DNA of 64,000 nt from Brachyhypopomus gauderio. Its lineage: Eukaryota > Chordata > Actinopteri > Gymnotiformes > Hypopomidae. A program made the position numbers and the translations under genes. The stretch spans positions 576,001-640,000 of the forward strand of contig NC_135211.1 of the NCBI RefSeq assembly GCF_052324685.1, in the 5' to 3' direction. Shown piece after piece: positions 30,675 through 43,700 of the stretch. The stretch's first letter is position 1. Each line of letters opens with the position of its first letter. Under the pieces are notes generated by a model, which saw nothing but the letters and a program-made list of their open reading frames with translations, did not search any database and had not been told where the DNA came from.

Positions 30675-31710
30675 TACATTGGATTAAATTTACTAACGTT
30701 ACGTTCTCTGTTCACACTTAGCCTTTTTCTACGCCCCACTTGCTGTAGCTGACAAAGGCTACATTGCACTGCCCTTTATGTCACACAGTAATACCCGACT
30801 CTGTTGAGACAACTATTAGTAATATTGAAAACACCAAAAATTTAGTTTTTATGTCTACATGAACTAAAACCATGTTTTGTCATCGTCACATTTGTTACCA
30901 CTGTCAAGTATGGCACCTCTTGCGCTCATGTTGGGAATCAATCAAGAAGATTTTAAGAAAAAAATCAGAAATCAATTAAATTAACTTGGTCACACCATCT
31001 TTTCACGCTCTCTACAGAAACTATGTTTTAATTAATTTTCCACGAAGATGAATCGCTTGTAACTCATAGACCTTATAAGCATAGCCTGTAACTCATTTGT
31101 TACCAAGGGTTAATATGAGTTAAACTAACCCTAACCTAAATATCTGTTAAATTATATTTATTACCAAGGGTTACATGTGTTATCTGGTATTTATTACCAA
31201 GAGAAACAAGACGCTAACTCTAGGCTTATTTTCAATAATATTTTACAGTTTATACAAAATTATTTTGGGACCAACAATCGTACAATAGACAACCATTAAA
31301 TCCAATACATTAAATCTAAAAGGTCATTCCATCTTCAGTTCCCACCCTGTTCAGAAAGATCACTTCACATCCTACTCCTACTTACTAGAGATCATATGTT
31401 CTCATAGCAAACCAAGAAACATCTCAACTCACACTTATACAAAATATCCACACAACACCCAGACATCACAACAGGCTTCAGACACCTCCACACTTACTGG
31501 AAAGATCATGCAATGCAAACTGCTTTTCTCTTATACGATGGCCACACATCCATGTTAAAATTTACTTAAGTTAAATATCAAATGTGCACCACTTCATTGA
31601 TGTAATGTAGGAATCTGCTTTTTAAAAAGTGGCAGTCATCTTATGTTTGTACAATAATCAACATGAGCAGTTATAAATACATATGAGCAACATAAGGTGA
31701 GTACACAGGG
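30675..31710. other. No gene seen
   Basis: AT-rich intergenic DNA with short ccctaac-like patches at about 31120 but no array. Confidence 0.35.
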
Positions 31711-32030
31711 GGAGGAGCTTCAGTCCAAAACAAGCAGGACAGAAGTGGGAGGAGCTTCTGTTCAATACAAGAAGGAAAGAAGTGGGAGGATCTTCAATCT
31801 AAAGCAAGCAGGAGAGAAGTGGGAGGAGCTTCAGTGCAAAACAAGCAGGAGAGAAGTGGGAGGAGCTTCAGTGCAAAACAAGCAGGAAAGAAGTGGGAGG
31901 AGCTTCAGTGCAAAACAAGCAGGAGATAAGTGGGAGGAGCTTCAGCTCAATACAAGCAGGAGAGAAGTGGGAGGAGCTTTAGTTCAAGACAAGTAGGAGA
32001 GAAGTGGGAGGAGCTTCAGTCCAAAACAAG
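31711..32030 (+). repeat. 37-bp minisatellite, about 8-9 copies
   Basis: The unit is ggaggagcttcagtgcaaaa then caagcaggagagaagtg. Frames switch from unit to unit because 37 is not a multiple of three, so apparent frames are not genes. Confidence 0.92.
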
Positions 32031-32554
32031 AAGCAACACAAAGCAACGTCAGACAAATGAAAACAAAGCCCACTTTATCTCTCCCCCATTACAGAAGCTG
32101 GCACCAGCAACCAGAGGAGTCGCTCCTAGTGTTGTGAAAACAATTGTTTGAAGTGTACATGCTGCACACCACTAGGCCTTCTGGAAATGTCCAAATAACT
32201 CACACATTCTTCTACAGAGAGGATAAAGCATCTTTTTATGTCAACAACATAATCATCTTATGTAAAGAAATATACAGAATATCCTGTTTATTTGCTCAAA
32301 CTAAAAAAAAACATACATACAAAACCTCAAAGAACAAAACCAATGAGCCAATCAGAACAGCAGACAGCCCGAAAACCCTATTGCACTGCATATCACAAGA
32401 GTAAAGTAACCATTAATTACTAACAAGATCAAAACGTATGTCTATAAGTTACCTCATCAATCACGCTGTCTTCAAGAGAAGATTCACAGATGGTTACAGA
32501 CAGAGCACAGCCTTATCTACACACCTGTGTGTGTGGTGGGGCACACCTGAATCC

Positions 32555-32560
<6 letters not shown>
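32031..32560. other. No gene seen
   Basis: Intergenic DNA with no recognised coding sequence or repeat family. Confidence 0.35.

Positions 32561-32631
<71 letters not shown>
32561..32631. repeat. GT microsatellite
   Basis: About 35 consecutive GT dinucleotides. Confidence 0.95.
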
Positions 32632-32633
<2 letters not shown>

Positions 32634-33016
32634 AACTGAGTGATATGCAAATTGAGTCATGACCTTGTTGGAAACATTCCTTTGTGGTTCTAATGCCACT
32701 CAAGATAAACACGCACACACAAGTTCTTGCAGCTTACGCAGTATCTCCTGTTATTTCCATGATCCTGAGTGTTGCCAGAAGTTATACTGTCAGAATAGTG
32801 TGCCAACTAGGCAGTACTGAATAGTTTATACATGCCAGTTCAGGAGTAATGCTGTATTTGCAGTAATGCTGTATTTGCAGTGATATACTGCAGGGAGTTT
32901 AGTTGCTGTAACTTTGTTATCATGCCTACAGAAAGTTGTTTTTGTGAAGAAGGTGGAGATGACGGAGCAGGAGGCATGCAGAACACCACGGGTGGATGTG
33001 CTCAGAGCATTCACAA

Positions 33017-33236
<220 letters not shown>

Positions 33237-33508
33237 ATAATCTCATACCACACAAGGATCTTCTTACAACAATATGTGAGTGCTGGTTCGAGTGTTTCAA
33301 ACATTTTATAAATAGTGGCAGTCTGTTTCTTTTTGGTTTAGTGTAAAGCTCCTGAAACCAGCATATAGAAAACAAAAGCCCACTGGTCAGGCGTGTGTGT
33401 GTGTTTGTGTGAGAGAGAGATTACGTGTTTCTGGGTAATTACTTGAACACTGCAACTGTAGTATCACACCGCCTCTCTCACTCTTTGACATTGCTGTGAG
33501 CGTGCACA

Positions 33509-33510
33509 CA

Positions 33511-33568
<58 letters not shown>
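33509..33568. repeat. CA microsatellite in the 3' flank of fbxo3
   Basis: About 30 CA dinucleotides, 70 bp beyond the fbxo3 stop codon on the minus strand and so perhaps within its 3' UTR. Confidence 0.92.
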
Positions 33569-33570
<2 letters not shown>

Positions 33571-33638
33571 CTGGAAGGTTCATGAGGGGGCAGACACAAA
33601 GCCTTTCATATAATAAACAATGGAAGTCTAAGCATCAC

Positions 33639-34104
33639 TCATTTGTTCTTGGGCTTCTGTGAGTGTGTGTGTGTGTGTGTGTGCGTGTGTGTGCGTGAGC
33701 TGTCCCCATGGCTACCGAGCTGCTCCTCCTCGTAGTCATCGGTGTCTGTGGAGTTGTCGTTGTTGAAGAGGGCGACAGACTCGTCGCTCACAGGGCTGTG
33801 AGGGGATGTGGACCTCTGGGGAGACAGCGCCCCCTGGAGGGAGCAGGGGAACATGAACTGTATCACACACAATGTAAAAAGAGCAATGAAACGGAGGGAG
33901 CATGCTGTCGTACCGATCGTACTGCGGACTCGCGGAAAGGCGGGCAGACCATGTGGAATCTGGGAATGGACACCTCGAACACCTCCTCCTTGTTCTTGAG
34001 CTGGTGGAAGGTGTAGTGACCCTCCATGTGCTCAGATGTGGTGGAGAAGGTTGTGCAGCTAGCATACTCATGCACTTTACCAGGAGTCATCACTGGAAAC
34101 TCGC

Positions 34105-34152
<48 letters not shown>

Positions 34153-35954
34153 GCATACACACAGGGGTCATCACTAGAAACTCTATAAGCCTCCACACTC
34201 AAGCGATATTTTAGAGTAAAATTCTAATTCAACACTTTTAAAGGATTTCCCTAAAGTGAAGCATTACACCATCACACATTACCCATTAAGTTTTGCTCTA
34301 GTTACATTATGTTTGTTATGCACTGAAACCTCGTGTCTCACCCACGACCCCGGGGCCCCGGACCTCCTCCACGTTGCCGTTGGCATTGGTGATCTTCCAG
34401 TATCGACTGTCCAACTGACACGCGCTCTCAGGCAGTGCCGACCGCGCCATCTCGATCCTGACCAGGCGGAAGCAGGTGGGGGTCAAAGGGCAGTATTCAG
34501 AGACCACTCTGAAACCTTAACTACTAAAGGTTCAACGTGTACAACCTGCATTTTTATTTCTAGCATGTCACGGAAGACACTTAATTATAGGTACTGAATT
34601 AGTGTGCACCGCCATCCCACTCCGCCCACAGCACCGCCCACAGCACCGCCCACAGCACTGCACACTCATACTGCTGACTTTGCTGAATAGTTTATTTTGT
34701 ATTGATCTGTTTAGCTGCCAGTGAGCTTGGTGACTTTGTTAGTTGTTGGAAATTATATTTTAATCCCTTTATATTTTGCTAGTATTACAGTATTAATCAA
34801 ACTGCTTATTTTAAATCCCTTTATATTTTGCTAGCATTAAAGTATTAATCACACTTCTTAAGATCAACATTGTAATCCCTTTATATTTTGCATACATTAC
34901 AGTGTTAATCAAATTGCTTATTATCAAAAGTGTCTTAGAATATGCTTGTCTGCCCTTTTACATATTCTAAGTGCATGCAGATGAAAGCTGGAAAAATCAG
35001 GAAGCCTCCGTAGGTGCACTTGACATTTGCAAACCAAGAAGTGAGAACATCGCTTTCAGTTCTAAAGAAGAAATGTATGTGTCTTTGACGTCTGTAACCT
35101 CTGTGCAAACCCAAGGTGTATAAGTTGGTGGATTACAACCCCAAGATGTGAAACAAGTTTCACGTCTGTGACCTCTGAGGTGTGAAAATTGCTATAGGGT
35201 TTAGGAGAAGCAGGATGAGCTCATCTATTGTGAAGACTCAGACAACAGGCAAAATGGTTTTTGGAGAACAAAGTAGAGTGGCTGTAATCTATTTTAAGGA
35301 ATAGACAGACAAGTTTTCAGGCATTGGGAGATTTCCATCGCAGAGCAGCAATGGTGGGGGCTTATACCCAGATCATACTATAAAGTACAGGAGGAAAAGT
35401 GTCTGTTTGACCTGCACACAAAGCTACAGAGTAGAGTAGTTAGTCTTTTGTGTATTCTCTCCAGAGATTCTGTATTTTTATATGCTTTTAATAAAAGGTT
35501 AAAGACAAGACTGGTGATCTTCCTTTTGCATCAACGAACATGCTGCCCTAAGGTGGAAGGGGATCAAAGTGCATCAGTGTGTAACGTAATCATGCAGCGT
35601 TTCACCTGATCCTGTATGTAAAGAAGAAGTGGGGGGGATGGACAGAGCTGAGTTCAGGCAGAAAGGAGGTGGACACGGACACAGTGATGTCCCCAGTGGT
35701 GGACACGCATGTCTTATCGTGGACATACCTAACAAACAACAACCAATCAGCAAAATTACAAACATGAATCAACAAGACTCCACTGATCATTCTCCTGTGT
35801 GTACTGTGCTGGTATCTGCTTCTGGAAGGGGACTGAACTTGTGAATCACTAACTTCATGCACTCAGTTTTCTTTGGAGACTGGGCGATACTTGACCATTA
35901 AGAAAGATGCTAAAATAGACTTAAATAACAATAAAATACATAAATGTGTGTGTG

Positions 35955-35990
<36 letters not shown>

Positions 35991-38900
35991 CCCTGATATA
36001 AGTTATGTCACTTATCCATGTTGTGGAATTCATTGATTGGTTTTAGAAATGACTCATATGAAAGCTGAAGCCCTCCCAAATGAGATTTAATTTATGAAAA
36101 TAAATTTGCTTCACTGCAGAAATATTGATCATTTAATCACAGAAAGGTCAGATTTTGGCAAGACAAAAGTTTTGTCGCCTTGTCATATAATGCACCCAAT
36201 CCTAGTTTACAGTCTCACCTGTGCTCACTAATTGATTGGTTAATTAGTGGGTGTGTATAAAAAGGACTCCAGCACCCCAGACCTTCACTTGCACTGCAAC
36301 TTGACCTCTGACAACATCCAAAAATCCATCCTGTGACCAAAGCCTTGATTATCAAGATGCTGAAGACCAAATCCACTGCAGAGGTGGCTGGCACCGTTAA
36401 TGTGTCTCAGCGTCAAGTACAAAGAATTAAAAAAAGATTTGGAGAAACTGGAGATGTTTTTGACAAGCCCAGGTCCGGCAGACCCCACAAGACAACTGCT
36501 CGGGAGGAAAGTTTGTTGGTTAGAAAATCCAAAGCCAGTCCCTCTTCCACTGCAGCAGAGCTCCACCAGGCCTGGTCACCTCAAGTCCCTGTGTCAACTA
36601 GAACAGTTTGTAGGATTCTGTCTCGAAATGGCTTCCAAGGTCGAATCAGTGCCCAGAAGCCAGCACTAAACAAAAGGCAGGTAAAAAACCATGTGGCATT
36701 TGCCAAGGCCCACAACCTGCTAAACAGATGGACGCTGGAAAAACACAGCCGCCGCAAATACTGCAGGAGACCTACTGGAGCCCTTATGGAACCAAGATTC
36801 ACCCAGAAAACAGTCAAGTTTGGTGGTGGAAAGATCATGGTCTGGTGTTACATTCAGTATGGGGGTGTGCGAAACATTTGCAAGGTGGAAGGCAATATCA
36901 ATAGCCTAAAATATCAAGAAGTATTAACTACATCTTACATTCCCAATCATAAAAGGGGTCAAATTTTGCAGCAGGATGGTGCTCCATCTCATACATCAAA
37001 GTTCCTCAAGGTGAAGAAGATCAATGTGCTCCAGGACTGGCCAGCCCAGTCACCAGACATGAACATCATTGAGCATGTTTGGGGTAGGATGAAAGAGGAA
37101 GCTTGGAAGACAAAACCAAAGAATTTTGATTAACTCTGGGAGGCATGTAAGACTGTGTTCTTTTCTATTCCGGATGACTTCATCAATAAATTGTATGAAT
37201 CATTACACAGGTCAACAAAAAAAAATAAATTTACTGGTGTCCAAAATATTTTAATGAATTTGGGATATTTTTGGGGTGCTGATTCTGAATATGCTATCAG
37301 TTTTGCCAGATTGGCTCAAGTTTTTGAGATTTTTGGTATCTTATTTATAGCACTTGTTGGTAAATGCGACGCATCATCTCATTAATTTCTTGGGATTAGT
37401 ACTTGAACTGAGTTCTCAATATAGTTCTCAATATAGTTTTTTGTTAGTGTTCTAAAAGTTTGTTCATAGCTTGATTTTTGCACTAACTTTATGTTGTTGT
37501 CTGTTTTCCAGTGAAAAGCATGAACTCATCAAGAAGTTGTCTTAACGATCCAGACACATTCTGTTACATTTGTGGTGAATATACACTGCAAAAACATAGA
37601 AGAAACATAACAGACTTCATAAAAAAAGTGTATTTGGCCTATTTTAAATAAAATAAAATAAAATAAAGTTAATGCGCGTGTAGCAAATTACGTCTTTTTT
37701 TTTTTTTACACATTTCACGAAAAATCTCAAAAACTTGAGCCAATCTGGCAAAACTGATGACATATTCAGAATCAGCACCCCAAAGTTACCCTAAATTCGT
37801 TGAAATATCTTTGGCCCCAAAAATGCTGTTGACCTGTGTTATCAGCATGGATGCGGTCCTTCAAGCTAGTGGAAGTCACACAAAATATTAAATATGGCTC
37901 TAGTATCACCACGTCATTCACTAGTGTTATGAAGCATATATTTGTATATGAAGTGAATTATTTATTTGATTTTCACCTTACTTTCTGTGGGCGACAAAAC
38001 TATTGTCTTGCCAAAATCTGACCTTTCTGTGTTCATTAAATGATCAATATTTCTGCAGTAAAGCAAATTTATTTTCATAAATTAAATCTCATTTGGGAGG
38101 GTTTCAGCTTTCATATGAGTCATTTCTAAAACCAATTGATGAATTTAAAGTAAGGTTATAAGCTTTTGTTTCCACAACATGGATAAGCGACAGAACTTAA
38201 GTCAGGGACTGTATATTAGTGGTGGGCCGCTAACGCCGATAACGGCCCACCACAAATTAAATTTAACTCGCTTGCAGACTGTATATAATTAGGGGTGGGA
38301 CACGATAAAAATCTCATTTCAGTATTTAACGTGAGAAATATTAATTTAAGTTTGAATGATGAATGAATCAATGAACATAATCATAAACATCTTGTTTATT
38401 TTTCCACCAGTCTACTACACAGACCAATAGATGAGTGCAGACAACAAAGCAAACAGTTTTCAGAACACTGGAAATTCTGACCAGAAATGTTGTTTAATTT
38501 TGGAAGTTTTGCTCAGGATATTGGAAGAATAAGAAGAATTGAAGTAAATCAGAAGATGTTTTTTAATACCATTTTAGGTGGTATACTTTTTCTTTAATTT
38601 CCCAGGCCTCTGCCACAGGCATCTCCATAGTGCCTAGAAGTGGTCTTCTGCATGCTCAAAGCAAATGACTGGATCTTCCATTCATCATCTATAATATGAG
38701 CTGTCACACCAAGATAATTCTTGTTGCTAACAGAGGTCCAGTGATCCCCAGTCAGAGCCACATTTGTGGCGCTCTTCACAATAACCTGTTTTACTTCCCT
38801 TTCCTCATCATACAGCTGCTGGATTTTCTTTGACATTGTCTTTCTGGACGGCAGTTTGTAACTTGCATCAGTTGACGCAATTTGCAGCACTTCTTGTAAG

Positions 38901-40676
38901 CCTTTATCTTCGACCACAGAGAGCGAACAACACAAATAATGTGACGCGTCAAGTATAAATGCCTCCGCCGCTCGTGCGAGGTGTGCGGAGTCGCGCTACG
39001 GTCACTCGCGAAAGTTTAATCAGTCTTAATGGTCCAATGAAGGTAATTTAAAAACCAGGACATTTCCTCACTTTAAAAAAGCCCGGGATGCCCGGGACAG
39101 GATGTGAAATACGGACATGTGCCGGGAAATATGGACGTTTGGTCACCCTATCGTACTAGGAATACATTTAGCAGCTAAGTTATCATTACTGACCTGCGCG
39201 TTAGCCCCAACATGTTTTGCGTTGAGGTGGTAATGAAGGGTGGAAGTGCTCCTGTGATAAGCGAACTCCTTCCTGCATAAAATGCAAATAACACTATTTG
39301 TGTTTGTACTTCCATCTGGAAGTTTCTTATATTAAAATTTCCCATCCACCAGCGTAGCCTCTTCAGTCATCTCCATCATGATCATCTTATTGTGCGTCCA
39401 TATAATCTGTATGCCTGGAACTCATGCATGGTGCAAAAGTGTCTCATGCGTTAAATGCGTTAAAATGCGTTAATTTTTTTAGTTCGTTAATTTTCTTAGT
39501 TCGTTAATTTTCCTGTAATTAAAGTTAAAGTCCCACCAAATTTATATATATATATAAATTACACACAGATAAAAACGGTCCGCAAGCGAGTTAAATTTAA
39601 TTAGTGGTGGGCCGTTATCGGCATTAACAGCCCACCACTAATTATATATATATATAACATTTTAAAAGTCTTTCCACTTTAAAACACCTGTGCTCCAGGA
39701 TAAAAGAAACATCATATGTGTCTATGTTTAACACACTCAGGTACCTGAAGATTTGGTCTCTAATGATGGGGTACTCTCCACTCACTACATTGTGGACGTA
39801 TGAAGTAAACCATTCAGTAAAGCTGGACCCTGTGGGCACGACAGAGATGAGTTACGCTAAAGCAACAAAGCCAGTTAGATAACACAATCTGCCAGCAACA
39901 GGCTGGTACTCCGCCCCTTGGCTGAAGCCATGCCCATCAGCTGGAACTCCGCCCCTGGGCTGTGACACTTGCCCCAGGGTTGTACTCCACCCCTGGGCTG
40001 GTACACCCAGCTATGGAGTATAATGACTGACTCAGTGATTTTATTCAGCACCAGAGTGACAGGACTTAACTGACATTAGGTCAGACATTAGCTGCTGATT
40101 GCTACCGTAGAATCCCCGCCCCAAAAAATCCTCTTAATAAAGATAAACACATCAAACCCAAAGAGGTCATAAGCTACTCTAACTGCACTGCTGATAGGAC
40201 AAAACCTAGTCACCGCAGGGCTGCAGGAACTTCACTGTGTGTGTTAGTGTGGTACTAAATGCAGAGCAATGCTTGCCATTTCTCCTGCAAGGTCAGTACT
40301 CTACCTGTGATGAACATATCAATAGCAGATGGATCTTGTGCAAGTTGGTCCTGTATGGGGAAAAACATCAAAAACAATAAGATCGGAGTGTAGTGCCACT
40401 GTGTGACGACAGCGCCTCCCACTGGCCACTTCATGTTTATATGTGTAAACTGCAGAGCCATCAACACTACTGCACAGACACTTTAGAGCATTTGATCAAA
40501 GGAAGTGTGTGTGGGTCTGTGTTAAAACACGCCAGGTAGCAGGAGATGATTATAATGTACATGATTATAATGTGCGTGACTATTATGTGTTCCTCTCATC
40601 AGGAACTTCTAGAAGTTTTTGTGCATATTAGTAAGTTTGTGGGTGGGTATGCAAGAGAGAGGGAGTGATAGAGAGG

Positions 40677-40710
<34 letters not shown>

Positions 40711-43700
40711 ATGATGGAGAGGGCGAGTGATAGAGATGTAGTGATAGAGAGAGCGATGGATAGAGGGAGTGATAGAGAGGTATTGATACAAAAGGCTAGA
40801 AGGAGAGAGAGGGAGTGATAGAAAGAGGAAGAGAGAAGGAGTGACGGAAGGAAGGAGGATGTTGTTGGTGCTAACCGGACAGTGGTAGAAGATCTCGCTG
40901 CAGATGCGTCCCTCAGTGCTGGCGAGGGCCATGTACTGGCTGAGGCCCGTGTGGAAGCAGAAGGTGAGGGGCAGACACTGGCGCATGCCCTTCCTCTGCT
41001 GGAAACCCCCTGCTGCGGTCTCAATGTCCAGCAGGTCCTCAGAGCGGTAGTGATTGGACAGAGCCATGCTGCCCATCAACCTGGGGGGGCATGGCCAAAC
41101 CAAGCTAGGAGTTACTGCATGCTTTTGGTTAATCTACACACATTTCTCCAAAACAGATGCTACACATTTAACACGAAGTTGTGTAGTAGATCAGTGGCGT
41201 GCACAGACATTTTGGGGGGCAAGTGCTCGGGCGGGCGGGGGGGCACTTTTTAGCGCACTTCATTATAAAAAAAATTACAAGCACATGTTGAATGAAATTT
41301 TACTTTTATTTGTAACATTCTCTAAACGTGAGTTTTCAATGGAAAAAGTCACACCGCCAACTGATAAAATCCATATCCAATATTAACTATATTGTTTTTT
41401 ATATTAACAATATTAACAGTCATTGTTAAGTCCTTCAGTTAACTTATGTTGATCCTCCACTGTTGTTGCATATATTTTACAATTAGTAAATCAATATAGG
41501 CCTACAATTAAGACAGTAAAAAGACCAAAAAGTACGAGAAGGAGTTATAGGAGGAGTTATAGGCTACTGAGTGTTGTCATTACACGAATGCAGATGGGCA
41601 TTTTTCACAGTCAATGGGGAACTTCCCGTTTCTTCTTTCACAAATGAATGTGTTAATTTATGTTGCCTAACAAAACCTATACAACAGTACGTTCAGCTTA
41701 ACACATAGATTTGCAAACTCTACCTTAATTATTTGTATGTGGTCGTCCTCACATTATCTATCACTGATTTGGGCTAGAGCGACTAGTTTATCAGGTGACC
41801 AGTCGGTTAAAATGCTTAGTAGTTTGGTGCTGTATGAGACATTTTACAACACAAGAAAATGATTTCACGTTGGGCTTAGAGGGCAAACGGTACTATTTGA
41901 CTTGATGTGTATGTGACCTGGCTGGTGGGGACGGGAGAAGAAGTCTATCTGTGAGCGTGTGTGCTGTGCTGAAGACGCTTCCTTCCACTCGCTGAACTGA
42001 ACTGCTGCTGCAGCCAGGGTTGCCAAATATCCCGCACAAAATCAGTGTAAAACCCACCCTTCAGCAGCCTAAACTAGCCCAAAGCCCAAAGTAGTGAAAA
42101 GTTGTCGACGGGGTGGGGTGGCGAGTGTTTAAAATTGAGACAAATTAAGTATTATATCGTGAACGATTCTTTGTGTTGACTTGTAACTCCCGCGGTGGCC
42201 CAACTCAAAAGTAGCCCAAAAAAAAGTTGGATTTTCAAAGTAGCCAAATTTGGCGTGAAAACCGCGAACCTGGCAACTATGGCTGCAGCGCATCTGGTGT
42301 GTTAAAGGAAGAGAGAGGTCGGGTGTGTGCGAGGTGGTGGCCCATTTCAGGGCATTGTTTTTAATCGCTCAGGTTTTCAAAAGATCAATTCAAACCGACC
42401 TAAGTAAAATGTTAATAATAATTATATATTTTTTAAAAACCGAAGTATCAAAAGGGCACTTTCGTTGGCAGAGTTGGTGGTGCTTTAGCACCTGATGTCT
42501 ATGTGTGCAAGCCACTGTAGTAGATGGTGTTCCAGTGCTGTATTAGATGACGTGTGATTGGTGCTCCAGTGCTGTTTTAGGTGTGGTCAGTTGTGGATGG
42601 TGCTCCAGTGCTGTTTTAGGTGTGGTCAGTTGTGGATGGTGCTCCAGTGATGTTTTAGGTGTGGTCAGTTGTGGATGGTGCTCCAGTGATGTTTTAGGTG
42701 TGGTTAGTAGTGGAGGCCTCACCCAGGCACCACCAACTTCTGTCCATTGTGTATCCTGTAGGAGCAGCGGTAGTCGTTGGGAAGCTCACATCCAATCTGA
42801 GCCTCAATGGCATCCAACTCCTCCTCCTTTGCGCCCTCTAGTGGCACAGAATAGGGAATTAAAGTTTCATTAAAATGTTCAGCAATATTTCACCTATTTT
42901 AGTTATCATTGTATTGTTTTGTTTTTGTATTGTCACAATGTCATGAGGACTACCTAGCTGTAACCTGATAAAAGCCAGCCTTGGGCGTCTTAGGGGTCAG
43001 TAACCTGGAGAATCTCTAAAACCACGGCGATGTTGGGACTCACCTTTGAGGGAAGCTATCATTCGTGGGCATTTCTGGCCGAGGTAGGACTTCAGGTCAT
43101 CCCAGGACCTTTTCAGTGTGCTGTAGTGATCAATGTAGCGACCTAGATCTACATAAAACTCCCAGAATAACTCCTTCCAGTTCTGCCCTCGATGAGACTT
43201 ATCTGCCCTGTTTCAGAAAAGCAGCACCATAACCATCATACACATTCTAACAGACATGGGAAACAAAATGTGTGTTACCACGAACGGCTGCTCAGGTGCT
43301 GCAGGGCTTGGCAAACCTACTCCGAGAGGAGCCAGTGCTTCTGGCAAAGCGCCTTCCATAAAGGGTTGTGCCCTGTGAGCTCGTTCAGACGTCGACTAAC
43401 AAGGCTGCAGCTGAAAGTGGAAGAAGGCAGACAACAGCATCGTTTAAACCGTTACACATATTATATTATTAAATAAATGTAACAAAAAAGCCAATAATAA
43501 CATATAAAGACAATGTCAATTCGCAGCGCCTTGGTTATGTGAATGTCCTCTTGCGCCGTGGTCAGCTCAGTTATCCAGGTTAGCTCACCGAGCTCTCGTA
43601 ACTGGGGAATTGGGATGTTTTGATCCGCTCAACCCGGTCTAGTACTGAACAAAAAGCGACGGGTGGCCTCTGTCTCGACGCAACCGCATTTTAAACGCCT

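Larger units (their letters stand above)
38217..39640 (-). mobile_element. ZBED-type hAT element with foldback ends, in fbxo3 intron 7
   Basis: Left end tagtggtgggccgctaacg and right end in inverted orientation (agcccaccacta). Each end is itself a hairpin: gtggtgggccg pairs with cggcccaccac on the left, and tagtggtgggc pairs with gcccaccacta on the right. Homology between the ends continues inward through aaatttaactcgcttgc and its complement. Transposase remains are on the minus strand. An inner pair (ggggtgggacac at 38292 and gtcccacc at 39529) may mark a nested older element. No perfect target duplication was found; the left end abuts the Tc1 element with 3 bp between. Confidence 0.7.

Noticed and set aside
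31697-32151. Glu/Lys-rich frames on the plus strand
   Set aside because: They come from the 37-bp array and shift frame at each unit.
36400-36838. Other frames overlapping the Tc1 transposase
   Set aside because: They are shadows of the transposase frame, which has clear family motifs.
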